Virus record (IMG/VR): IMGVR_UViG_3300045993_000189
Coordinates: 1-31,029 of that record
Length of the DNA: 31,029 nucleotides
Direction: 5' to 3' (one strand)
Origin: a virus
This document shows, in pieces, positions 26,135-31,029 of the stretch; the stretch's first letter is position 1; each line of letters begins with the position of its first letter. The notes beneath the pieces are model-generated. The model was not told the DNA's origin and searched no databases. It was given only the letters and a program-made list of their open reading frames with translations. A program made the position numbers and the translations under genes.

Positions 26135-26374
26135 TCAGTCCTCCCTTAAAGTTTCTCTCTCAATCGAATCTTTCTTCATTTTCTTGATAAGAGCCTCAGA
26201 AGTAGTCTCTTTGGTAAGGCCAAAAAATTCCGCGTTGGAGTAGATTCTTTTTATCGCGGAGGATAGTATTTTGTTCCGCCGCCCCACTAGGGAGATTTCT
26301 TCTTTTCTTCGGAGAATATCATCTTTCTTATTAGAAATAGGAGTATCCTTATCAATTTTTAGAGTATCAGTCAT
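26135..26374 (-). CDS. Hypothetical protein between terminase subunits, 79 aa
   Basis: A highly charged small protein (many Lys, Arg, Glu) with helical segments, ILRRKEEISLV and SEALIKKMKKDSIERETL, and no cysteine or membrane helix. ATG 26374 has AAGGA at seven bases. It lies between TerS and TerL; small genes here may assist DNA packaging or be unrelated insertions. I do not recognise it. Confidence 0.7.
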   Translation of the reverse strand: MTDTLKIDKDTPISNKKDDILRRKEEISLVGRRNKILSSAIKRIYSNAEFFGLTKETTSEALIKKMKKDSIERETLRED

Positions 26375-26448
26375 ATTATAATCCTTAGCATCTAAGTGCC
26401 AAAGCGTCTGTGCCTTCGGCTACTCTATTCTAAACTTTTTATTAAAAA

Positions 26449-27012
26449 TCAGAGTTCCATATTCTTCTCAATCATAGCAGCATCAATAACACCAGAAGCA
26501 GTAGAAGCAGCAATTCTTCTCTCTTTTATCCTTGTAAATAGATCCTTAACCCCATCAGAAGATAGAGGTGCCAGCAGTTGCTCGTTAATTGCTAGAATCT
26601 CGCCATTGGAGCTCATTTGAATTACTGGCGCAGCAGGAATAGCATGGGCAGGGAGTGTGAGTTGTACAATATGTACATTTGTTGTACCCTGTTGAGGCAA
26701 AGGATTCTTTCTCTGATATGTATCACTCCTAATACGTGAGACAACCTCAAGAGCTCTTGTAATAGCAGGAAGTTCAGAATTAGGGATAGTATCTCTCATA
26801 GCGTTTATAAGATCAGATTCCAAGCCCTGATAGCGTTTGTCCATCGTCTCCTCAACAGGCTCGATAGAATCCAACATCTTTGCTCTTAATTGTTCTTTAA
26901 ATTCTTCTTCACCCGCCAGTTGTGAAATATATCCAGGTGAGCATCCTACCAAGGAAGCAACCTGAGAAGGTCTTAGACCAGCAGCCAGATAGTTTAAGAT
27001 TTTATCCTTCAT
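26449..27012 (-). CDS. terS: Terminase small subunit (putative)
   Basis: The N-terminal 35 residues form a helix-turn-helix (ILNYLAAGLRPSQVASLVGC then SPGYISQLAG), as in many small terminases that recognise the packaging site. The middle (about 55-95) is helical, with RALEVVSRIRSDTYQRKN as likely oligomerisation helix, followed by a beta-like stretch (VHIVQLTLPAHA) and a helical C-terminus. It is upstream of TerL with one small gene between. ATG 27012 has AGGAG eight bases upstream. A transcription regulator is the alternative, but location favours TerS. Confidence 0.75.
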   Translation of the reverse strand: MKDKILNYLAAGLRPSQVASLVGCSPGYISQLAGEEEFKEQLRAKMLDSIEPVEETMDKRYQGLESDLINAMRDTIPNSELPAITRALEVVSRIRSDTYQRKNPLPQQGTTNVHIVQLTLPAHAIPAAPVIQMSSNGEILAINEQLLAPLSSDGVKDLFTRIKERRIAASTASGVIDAAMIEKNMEL

Positions 27013-27350
27013 ATTATAAGCTCCTGTTCCTTCTTATCAGTCTCTGAGTAATACAATAAATTCTAAGCAACATCAAACATTCTAACATAGTACTTAAGTT
27101 TTCAATCTGGTTCAGTAGGCAATAGAGGAATAGTGGCAATATAGTCATCAATAATAGCTCAAAGATAATAAGAATAGTCTAATATTATATAGAAGGATGG
27201 GAAAAAATTTAGGAAAATCGGAGAGGAGCTATTGACATAGAGGATCGGCTAGGAAAATAAAAAGCCTCCATAGCCCCTCCTAAATCGTATAGGCGTAAAA
27301 AAGCCCCTTGGATTAGAAGGGGCTTTGATTGGTCTAGGATTCTAGAGGGC
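27013..27350. other. Intergenic region upstream of TerS
   Basis: No conventional gene is seen in these 338 bases. They hold the terminator at 27297-27326. A possible leftward 20-codon ORF (27271-27209) follows an unusually good AGGAGG site four bases from its ATG, but nothing else supports it. A weak leftward promoter candidate is ATTGAA-N16-TAGAAT around 27115-27085. Some promoter is needed here if the terminator is efficient, because TerS and everything after it lie downstream. Confidence 0.6.
27297..27326 (-). terminator. Strong leftward intrinsic terminator
   Basis: On the minus strand AAAGCCCCTT pairs perfectly with AAGGGGCTTT across a 7-base loop, and the stem runs into TTTTTT (27302-27297). 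It lies 24 bases after the stop of the 193-aa gene and separates the first two leftward genes from the terminase/virion block. Confidence 0.92.
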
Positions 27351-27932
27351 TTAGAGTTCTGCTTCTTCAGTAGAACATGCTTCAATCACCGATTCAATTG
27401 GACGCTGAAGTCTTTCGAGAACATCTTCTTCTAAGGCTGAAGCGAACTCTTCGACATAAGCTTTCATCTTCTCCTTATTCTTAGTTGACTGCAAGCTGAG
27501 AGCAGCTTTATTGCCAAAAAGAGTAATCAAGGTATTCTGCACATTCTCAGTCTTACCCTGCTTTGTAATCCATTCTGCAAAGCTCCGTTTAGCTTCCTGA
27601 TAAGCCAGCAAAGCAGCACCACCACCACGGATACCTTCAGCCGTGAATTCTGCCCAAGTCTCTGGAATCTTCAGTCCATCCTTCAGATTAGCTGTGCCGC
27701 TGATAAGCTTGTTCCGAGCAGTAGCCTTCACGTAAGAGAGAATAGCCGACATAAGCCAGTTCGCTTCTGGTGCATCATATACGGGAACTCCTTCCTCTTC
27801 GCTGGTGATAGCGGCGCCCATGAATGGAATAACATCTGCAAGCAAAGGTGTAGTAACTGCAACTTCACCCTGTTTAACGTATTTATTAGTTTTAGGATCT
27901 TTCTTCGATACGTCCATTTGAAATTTAAGCAT
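27351..27932 (-). CDS. Conserved-looking phage protein, 193 aa, unknown function
   Basis: I start it at ATG 27932, six bases after GGAG (the in-frame TTG 27944 overlaps that site). Residues 1-90 contain GEVAVTTPLLADVIPFMGA and YDAPEANWLMSAILSYVKATA; the C-terminal half is helical and charged (GGAALLAYQEAKRSFAEWI, ALEEDVLERLQR). The phrases recall proteins found near the edge of the structural block in podovirus-like contigs, but I know no function. A small hairpin (CTAGG/CCTAG) lies in its leader near 27960. It is cotranscribed with the 77-aa gene from the promoter at 28286-28313 and ends in a strong terminator, so it belongs to a short separate transcript that is probably abundant. Confidence 0.75.
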   Translation of the reverse strand: MLKFQMDVSKKDPKTNKYVKQGEVAVTTPLLADVIPFMGAAITSEEEGVPVYDAPEANWLMSAILSYVKATARNKLISGTANLKDGLKIPETWAEFTAEGIRGGGAALLAYQEAKRSFAEWITKQGKTENVQNTLITLFGNKAALSLQSTKNKEKMKAYVEEFASALEEDVLERLQRPIESVIEACSTEEAEL

Positions 27933-28010
27933 TCTATTCTCCAACTATCTAACAATCTAGGAAACTGCCTAGTCAGTGTGGGTTGAACCCGTCTAACATT
28001 CATTGTAGCA

Positions 28011-28244
28011 TTATTCTATTGGTTCGAATAGCGTCTCCTTTGTATATATTGGTTCAATGGTGAATTCACTTTCAGGAGTGTATTCTATTCGAGTCTCTAA
28101 TGCTACTGCTTGATCCTCCTCTCTTTTTCTATCATCTTGAATAAGAGCATCTATTATGATCTCTGCAATCTCCATATCTGCCGCAATTGCCATCCTAGTA
28201 CCACTCACCAGAACTGCAAAGCAATTTGCTTTTTTATCTGCCAT
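28011..28244 (-). CDS. Hypothetical acidic protein, 77 aa
   Basis: The first leftward gene behind the near-consensus promoter. The N-terminus (CFAVLVSGTRMAIAADMEIA) is a short beta-helix, and the C-terminal half is acidic and Ile/Glu-rich (RIEYTPESEFTIEPIYTKE). It has no membrane helix and one cysteine. ATG 28244 has AGGAG five bases upstream. Its strong promoter and small acidic nature would suit an early host-interaction protein, but that is inference. Confidence 0.7.
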   Translation of the reverse strand: MADKKANCFAVLVSGTRMAIAADMEIAEIIIDALIQDDRKREEDQAVALETRIEYTPESEFTIEPIYTKETLFEPIE

Positions 28245-28285
28245 ATATTCTCCTGTTTCTATTTTCGAACCCTGCGAGAGTCTTA

Positions 28286-28313
28286 ATTATATGTCGTTTT
28301 ATCTGTCTGTCAA
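28286..28313 (-). promoter_or_regulatory. Near-consensus sigma70 promoter, leftward
   Basis: On the minus strand TTGACA (28313-28308) and TATAAT (28291-28286) are both perfect and are separated by 16 bases. The start point should be near 28279, giving a 35-base leader to ATG 28244. Nothing else in the window is as close to consensus, so host RNA polymerase probably starts here at high level. Confidence 0.88.
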
Positions 28314-28325
28314 TCCTTTATCTGT
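28298..28325. promoter_or_regulatory. Direct repeat flanking the -35 box, possible operator
   Basis: TTTATCTGT occurs at 28298-28306 (in the promoter spacer) and 28317-28325 (just upstream of the -35 box), a 19-bp period. Two sites on one DNA face around the -35 element would suit a repressor or activator dimer. Confidence 0.5.
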
Positions 28326-28360
28326 TCAAAATTTGTAATATTCTGTATCTTCTGTCCATC

Positions 28361-28498
28361 TTATCCCAGAAACCATTGCATACACATTATGGATATGAGG
28401 ATCGCTATAACCCACATAAGAATGTAATCCGCAATTGAGATTCTCCTATTCATTCTGTCTCTTTCCTGTCTCGCCTTCTGTTCGCTGCTATAGAACAT
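28361..28498 (-). CDS. Small single-pass membrane protein, 45 aa
   Basis: A 45-codon leftward ORF not obvious in a standard scan. ATG 28498 has AAGG six bases upstream (AAGGCAGAATATG). Residues 1-19 are hydrophilic and strongly charged (SSEQKARQERDRMNRR), and residues about 20-44 form one uninterrupted hydrophobic helix (YILMWVIAILISIMC) with Trp near both ends. This is the topology of a small inner-membrane protein with the charged N-terminus in the cytoplasm. It lies upstream of the 28313 promoter, so it needs another promoter, for instance TATAAT boxes at 28581 or 28965. It could be an antiholin, a superinfection-exclusion peptide or a membrane-targeted host inhibitor; none is proven. Confidence 0.55.
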   Translation of the reverse strand: MFYSSEQKARQERDRMNRRISIADYILMWVIAILISIMCMQWFLG

Positions 28499-28586
28499 AT
28501 TCTGCCTTCTTTCTAGTATCTATTGAATTCTATCGTTTACTGGATGATGATTCTATTTTCTCCTTCCTGTTGCCCATTATACGCCT

Positions 28587-28604
28587 ATTTTGAGCCATTT
28601 TGAG
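28587..28604. repeat. 10-bp-period repeat ATTTTGAG x2 next to a TATAAT box
   Basis: ATTTTGAG lies at 28587-28594 and 28597-28604. On the minus strand these are CTCAAAAT copies occupying the -35 area of TATAATGGGCA (28581-28571). A related ATTTTGGC pair lies near 29487-29505 at the other edge of the region. Confidence 0.55.
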
Positions 28605-28715
28605 TATTTTTCCCAGTTAAATTATAATATTCTATCTCCAGCAATCCCGTTAAGTATTACAGATTCTAATTATATCTGCCACTTTTGCTTAACATTGAAC
28701 AGACTTTTATTAGAA

Positions 28716-28737
28716 GCGACAGAATCTAACCTATTTC
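28716..28737 (+). repeat. 22-bp direct repeat, copy 1
   Basis: A 22-base sequence starting GCGACAGAA and ending CTAACCTATTTC is repeated at 29374-29395 with a single mismatch (T/G at position 10). The second copy forms the inner edge of the right-hand inverted-repeat arm. Confidence 0.85.
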
Positions 28738-28945
28738 CAAGTGTTGTTTTTATACCAAGCAATATTCTAGAAATTCATAGGTTCTAATATAAAACTCGCT
28801 CCCGCAATGCCATATGGACGCAGTGACATATTACTTTTTAAATACAGTAGATTCTAACTTCTCATTCAAATAGGCTATATTCCCTTATAAATACTCTATT
28901 TTCTCCTCACTATTATCTGAAATTTCCATGCCGGATGTACGATAT

Positions 28946-29022
28946 TGCCTTTTTTGCCTATTATACCACTTTAGACCCCTATACCCCTGTACCCCCATCT
29001 GGGTGGAAATAGCCTATATTCT
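28946..29022 (-). repeat. Left arm of 77-bp G-tract inverted repeat
   Basis: Read leftward, this arm aligns without gaps to 29379-29455 read rightward; 54 of 77 bases agree by hand count. Conserved blocks are CTATTTC, GGGGGT, AGGGGT, AGGGGTC, ATAATAGGCA and a second AGGCA. The most variable stretch lies directly before the TATAAT. Confidence 0.85.
28960..28988 (-). promoter_or_regulatory. Promoter-like element in left arm (leftward)
   Basis: TATAAT (28965-28960) is preceded by TGG, giving an extended -10 (TGnTATAAT). Seventeen bases upstream, where a -35 box would lie, is AGGGGT (28988-28983). The same AGGGGT-N17-NATAATAGGCA layout occurs in the right arm. Confidence 0.5.
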
Positions 29023-29062
29023 ACGGGATAAGCTACTAGCTTCTATGAATGCTCCTTATAGA

Positions 29063-29098
29063 CTAGTGGATATCTCTTCTTGCTAGTGGATATCTCTT
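29063..29098. repeat. Paired direct repeat, 20-bp period (pair 1)
   Basis: CTAGTGGATATCTCTT occurs at 29063-29078 and 29083-29098, exactly 20 bp apart, 16 of 16 identical, with unrelated 4-bp spacers. Confidence 0.9.
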
Positions 29099-29212
29099 AA
29101 GGTATCTATATTTAGAGGATAGAATAGGGTGGTAGAAGAAAATGTATTTTAATTACCTATTTATATTTTTGTCTCATGATGTATAAGAACTCTTTATTTG
29201 GAGGACACAGGC

Positions 29213-29299
29213 ATGGAAGCGCATTATAACTTCCCCTTATACCTTATTGAGGAGCCTTATACCTTAGATTTACCCATAGGATTAGACTATTACCCATAG
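29213..29299 (+). CDS. Possible 28-codon leader peptide
   Basis: An ATG at 29213 has GGAGG eight bases upstream, the best ribosome-binding site in the region, and the frame stays open for 28 codons to TAG 29297. The peptide is acidic and rich in Pro, Leu and Tyr (PLYLIEEPYTLDLPIG). It overlaps two of the 20-bp-period repeat pairs, whose period is not a multiple of three, so they are not protein repeats. It may be a regulatory leader peptide or chance. Confidence 0.3.
   Translation: MEAHYNFPLYLIEEPYTLDLPIGLDYYP
29235..29266. repeat. Paired direct repeat, 20-bp period (pair 2)
   Basis: CCTTATACCTTA occurs at 29235-29246 and 29255-29266, 20 bp apart, identical in all 12 bases. Confidence 0.88.
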
Positions 29300-29302
29300 G
29301 AT
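29270..29302. repeat. Paired direct repeat, 20-bp period (pair 3)
   Basis: TTACCCATAGGAT occurs at 29270-29282 and 29290-29302, 20 bp apart, identical in all 13 bases, three bases after pair 2 ends. Confidence 0.88.
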
Positions 29303-29340
29303 ATTCTCGGGGAGCCTTCGGCACTGGCTAGGAGGGATAC

Positions 29341-29371
29341 TATTAGGAGCGATTACTAGATATTAGGAGCG
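29341..29371. repeat. Paired direct repeat, 20-bp period (pair 4)
   Basis: TATTAGGAGCG occurs at 29341-29351 and 29361-29371, 20 bp apart, identical in all 11 bases, just inside the right inverted-repeat arm. Confidence 0.88.
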
Positions 29372-29373
29372 TA

Positions 29374-29395
29374 GCGACAGAAGCTAACCTATTTC
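29374..29395 (+). repeat. 22-bp direct repeat, copy 2
   Basis: This is the partner of 28716-28737, with 21 of 22 bases identical. It overlaps the first 17 bases of the right inverted-repeat arm, so the far-left copy is a partial third copy of that element. Confidence 0.85.
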
Positions 29396-29455
29396 ACCCA
29401 AGTTGGGGGTGTAGGGGTGTAGGGGTCCTACCCACGATAATAGGCAGTTCAGGCA
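29379..29455 (+). repeat. Right arm of 77-bp G-tract inverted repeat
   Basis: Reads rightward with three G-tracts (GGGGGTGTAGGGGTGTAGGGG is split here as GGGGG, GGGG, GGGG at 4-base spacing) and ends ATAATAGGCA then AGGCA. It is 54/77 identical to the left arm on the opposite strand. The 356 bp between the arms contain all four 20-bp-period pairs. Confidence 0.85.
29413..29441 (+). promoter_or_regulatory. Promoter-like element in right arm (rightward)
   Basis: GATAAT (29436-29441) lies 17 bases downstream of AGGGGT (29413-29418), mirroring the left arm exactly. A start near 29449 would transcribe toward the rightward genes at 29698 and 29977. Confidence 0.42.
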
Positions 29456-29523
29456 GAATAGCATTATGGGATTCTAGTATTTAAATATTTTGGCATTTTG
29501 GCATTTTTGACGGGAAAAAATAG

Positions 29524-29568
29524 TTGACATCGGGTAATATTGTCAGGGAAAACTATGGTAGAATTATA
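29524..29568 (+). promoter_or_regulatory. Candidate rightward promoter with inverted repeat
   Basis: TTGTCA (29540-29545) followed by 17 bases and ATTATA (29563-29568) is a moderate sigma70 match. A perfect TTGACA at 29524-29529 lies too far from any -10. TGACA (29525-29529) and TGTCA (29541-29545) form an inverted repeat with 11 bases between, possibly an operator over the promoter. Confidence 0.38.
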
Positions 29569-29585
29569 GTTGCGGAAATTATGAG

Positions 29586-29628
29586 ATTCTGCCATTAGAA
29601 GGAGCTTCTATTAAGAGAATAGCTTCTA
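29586..29628 (+). other. Hairpin-rich untranslated leader of the rightward genes
   Basis: TAGAAG-GAG-CTTCTA near 29596-29610 is a 6-bp stem with a 3-base loop, and CTATT-AAGAG-AATAG follows it as a competing 5-bp stem. AGCTTCTA occurs twice (29603-29610 and 29621-29628). This may structure the early mRNA leader. Confidence 0.4.
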
Positions 29629-29664
29629 CTAGGATAATAGAATTCTGGCAACAGAATAGATAGT

Positions 29665-29979
29665 AATAGATACCAATAGAAACACATAAGGAATATTATG
29701 CTGACAATTAGACTTCCTGCAAGAACTGAAACTTCTGCTTTAACGGGTAAGATAGTAATTACAAAAGATGCTAGAGTGCAAGCAATAACAGAATCTGATG
29801 CTAGTAGGATACTGGCTGGCTATTTGGATAATAAGATTCCAATGCTAGTCTGGCTCAAAAATACTTATAATCTCGACTTGAGGGATGCTAAGGATATTTG
29901 TGACATTATCACCACTGGAGCCATTGTTAGGAGAAACTAGAATCCAATAGATACCAAAATATATACAAGGAATATTATG
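29665..29979 (+). promoter_or_regulatory. Duplicated gene leader with identical ribosome-binding sites
   Basis: AATAGATACCAA (29665-29676 and 29946-29957) followed about 20 bases later by AAGGAATATTATG precedes both rightward genes; the distance to ATG is 33 and 31 bases. The shared leader suggests common translational control or origin by duplication. Confidence 0.75.
29698..29940 (+). CDS. Small protein resembling the ribosomal L7/L12 C-terminal domain, 80 aa
   Basis: Residues about 49-72 (KIPMLVWLKNTYNLDLRDAK then DICD) line up with the L7/L12 CTD signature KVxVIKxVRxxTGLGLKEAKDLVE: the hydrophobic strand, the L-x-L before a charged pair and AKD are kept, while the G of the GLGL loop becomes N and D. 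Full L7/L12 has an N-terminal dimer domain and hinge; this protein instead has a basic beta-rich N-terminus. It is the first rightward gene of the early-looking unit, with AAGGA five bases before ATG 29698. Possible roles are binding a translation factor or a phage partner; no function is known to me. Confidence 0.7.
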   Translation: MLTIRLPARTETSALTGKIVITKDARVQAITESDASRILAGYLDNKIPMLVWLKNTYNLDLRDAKDICDIITTGAIVRRN

Positions 29980-31029
29980 TCAACCAATAATGATACTAAT
30001 ATGAATGCTCTAGCAGTGGCATTCGCGGAATCCTCTAAAAAGATAGAGTCTGGTATTAACCAAAGTTCTGTCAAAGACAAACAGAATGTCAATGGCTCTT
30101 CTAAGAAGGATAAGAATAAGAAGAATGGCTCAAAGGCTAAAATGGAAGGGACTAGCCTGTCCGCGAAATTACTAGAAGCTCCAGCGAAACACATAGCATA
30201 TAATGCTAAGACACAAAGAGTATCTAGAAGGCTTCTAATAGCCAAACATAATGAGATGATGACATGCGTCTGTGATGTTACTGGTATTGTATCTCTTCTT
30301 AATATTCCACTTATACCTTTGGCTTCTGGTGGAAAGAATCAGATTATCCTTACATGGAATAGTCCTCTATCTGAAGTAGATAATTGCCGTGGAATAGCTC
30401 AAGCTGGTGATTCTTATCTTAGACTCTTGGATACTCAGACTCTGGCAGGAATACTTATTGTCTTAGCTGACTCTTATTCTTTATTCAGATATCAGCCTTC
30501 TGACTCAGGAGCACAGAAGAACGCTATCCTTAGAACAGCAGGAAAGGATGTTATCATAAATACTATTCTGATAATTGAGGATTGGATAAATTCTGCCTCT
30601 GTTATTAGTGTACCGAAATTAAGTATGATAATGGATACCATCGTAGAAGAAGGTGGAATTGCTGCTAGGATTACTGAATGGCTTCGAATTGTTGTAGAGA
30701 TACTCTATAAGAAGGCTGAAGATAGAGTACAAGGTGAAGATGAGTTTCATAATGCTAAGCTTGTAAAGGTTGGAAAACCAGAATATATAAGCAAGCAGAA
30801 AGCAGCTCAGAACAAAGACAAGAAAGCACAGAAGTCTAAAGACTTTGCAAAGACTCAGGCTATATGGAAAGCTCAGAGAGAGTTCAAAGCAGACAAGAAA
30901 GTAGCAAAAGATCTGATAAATAAATTCGCATCAGAAGCTGGAATAACACCTAAACTCAAAGGTGTATTAGTATCTATCTTTACTGAAGATACTCTCTTGA
31001 CCTTGGATGCTATGACAAAGACAAGTTTT
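29977..31029 (+). CDS. Lysine-rich hypothetical protein, 3' truncated by window
   Basis: The frame opened by ATG 29977 (AAGGA five bases upstream) stays open to the last base, giving at least 351 residues. Residues 1-55 are Ser/Asn/Lys-rich and probably disordered (SSKKDKNKKNGSKAK). Residues about 88-105 contain TCVCDVTG, a CxC that could begin a metal site. Residues 130-230 are a helical domain with IAQAGDSYLRLLDTQTLAGI. Residues about 265-310 are a Lys/Gln-rich charged helix (KQKAAQNKDKKAQKSKDFAK). No enzymatic motif is seen. Position behind the early leader suggests a DNA-binding or replication-associated early protein, which is inference. Confidence 0.78.
   Translation, partial: MSTNNDTNMNALAVAFAESSKKIESGINQSSVKDKQNVNGSSKKDKNKKNGSKAKMEGTSLSAKLLEAPAKHIAYNAKTQRVSRRLLIAKHNEMMTCVCDVTGIVSLLNIPLIPLASGGKNQIILTWNSPLSEVDNCRGIAQAGDSYLRLLDTQTLAGILIVLADSYSLFRYQPSDSGAQKNAILRTAGKDVIINTILIIEDWINSASVISVPKLSMIMDTIVEEGGIAARITEWLRIVVEILYKKAEDRVQGEDEFHNAKLVKVGKPEYISKQKAAQNKDKKAQKSKDFAKTQAIWKAQREFKADKKVAKDLINKFASEAGITPKLKGVLVSIFTEDTLLTLDAMTKTSF

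Larger units (their letters stand above)
28245..29697. other. Divergent control region, about 1.45 kb, repeat-rich
   Basis: This is the only large non-coding stretch. It separates the leftward late block from the rightward genes at 29698 onward. It holds a consensus promoter, a 45-codon membrane-peptide gene, two outward-facing 77-bp G-tract inverted repeats, four paired 20-bp-period repeats, a 22-bp direct repeat and several leftward TATAAT boxes (about 28965, 28676, 28627, 28581). Further possible leftward micro-ORFs (28829-28767, 20 codons; 28598-28530, 22 codons) lack ribosome-binding sites. An origin or early/late switch region is the natural reading. Confidence 0.75.

Noticed and set aside
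27230-27275. Second terminator-like AAAAAGCCTCC stretch before the TerS leader
   Set aside because: The flanking GGAGGGG run does not pair with it; there is no stem, only a T-tract on the minus strand.
27960-27999. tRNA-like T-arm (GGGTTCAACCC on both strands)
   Set aside because: No cloverleaf, anticodon stem or acceptor stem can be built around it; only a small CTAGG/CCTAG hairpin remains.
27728-28003. 91-codon leftward frame overlapping the 193-aa gene
   Set aside because: Out-of-frame shadow of a gene with a clear GGAG-ATG start; composition is not protein-like.
28590-28787. 65-codon rightward frame in the control region
   Set aside because: TTG start without ribosome-binding site, and it runs across repeats and leftward TATAAT boxes.
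29063-29371. Direct repeats as a CRISPR array
   Set aside because: Only two copies of each core, different cores, and spacers of 4 to 9 bases.
28955-29446. Inverted repeats as ends of an insertion sequence
   Set aside because: The 356 bp between them hold no transposase frame, there is no flanking target duplication, and the arms carry promoter-like elements facing outward.
29937-30245. 102-codon leftward frame opposite the lysine-rich gene
   Set aside because: Antisense shadow; the plus-strand frame has a strong leader and continues for more than 350 codons.

Overview
The window is a segment of a tailed double-stranded DNA phage (or prophage-like) genome that is AT-rich by eye and tightly packed. 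The evidence is one long leftward block carrying the small and large terminase, portal, scaffold, an SU10-type major coat protein, a head-tail adaptor, fibre-like tail proteins, a GH108 endolysin, a 3TM-type holin, a large tail-nozzle-like protein and three consecutive ejection-type proteins of increasing size (299, 655 and 1844 aa). There is no tape measure, sheath or long-tail gene, so a podovirus-like short tail is the best reading. A Gram-negative host is inferred from the ejection-protein set and the lysis genes. No host gene, tRNA, CRISPR array or insertion sequence is visible.

Layout: (a) 1-2282, rightward: the 3' end of a probable replication gene, a complete DHH/DHHA1 phosphoesterase and three small unknown genes, closed by a perfect-stem terminator at 2285-2320. 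(b) 2355-28244, leftward: the virion and lysis block in transcription order. It starts at a near-consensus promoter (TTGACA-N16-TATAAT, 28313-28286) in front of two unknown small genes, then a strong leftward terminator (27326-27297), then TerS, an unknown gene, TerL, portal, unknown, scaffold, coat, a hairpin terminator, and head completion, tail, lysis, nozzle and ejection genes. (c) 28245-29697: a roughly 1.45-kb divergent control region with almost no conventional coding. It contains a previously uncalled 45-codon membrane-peptide gene (28361-28498, leftward), a pair of 77-bp G-tract inverted repeats facing outward and each ending in a promoter-like NATAATAGGCA, and between them four different paired direct repeats that all have a 20-bp period. 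(d) 29698-31029, rightward: two genes with nearly identical leaders, a small ribosomal-L7/L12-CTD-like protein and a lysine-rich protein that runs off the window.

If the genome is circular or circularly permuted (inference), the rightward genes at the right end and those at the left end form one early/replication transcription unit. Region (c) is then the divergent switch from which early and late transcription leave, and the 2285-2320 hairpin is where they meet. The most unusual points are the architecture of region (c), an ADP-ribosyltransferase-like domain inside the largest ejection protein, the tiny membrane gene, and a GC-rich perfect inverted repeat inside an ejection-protein gene.
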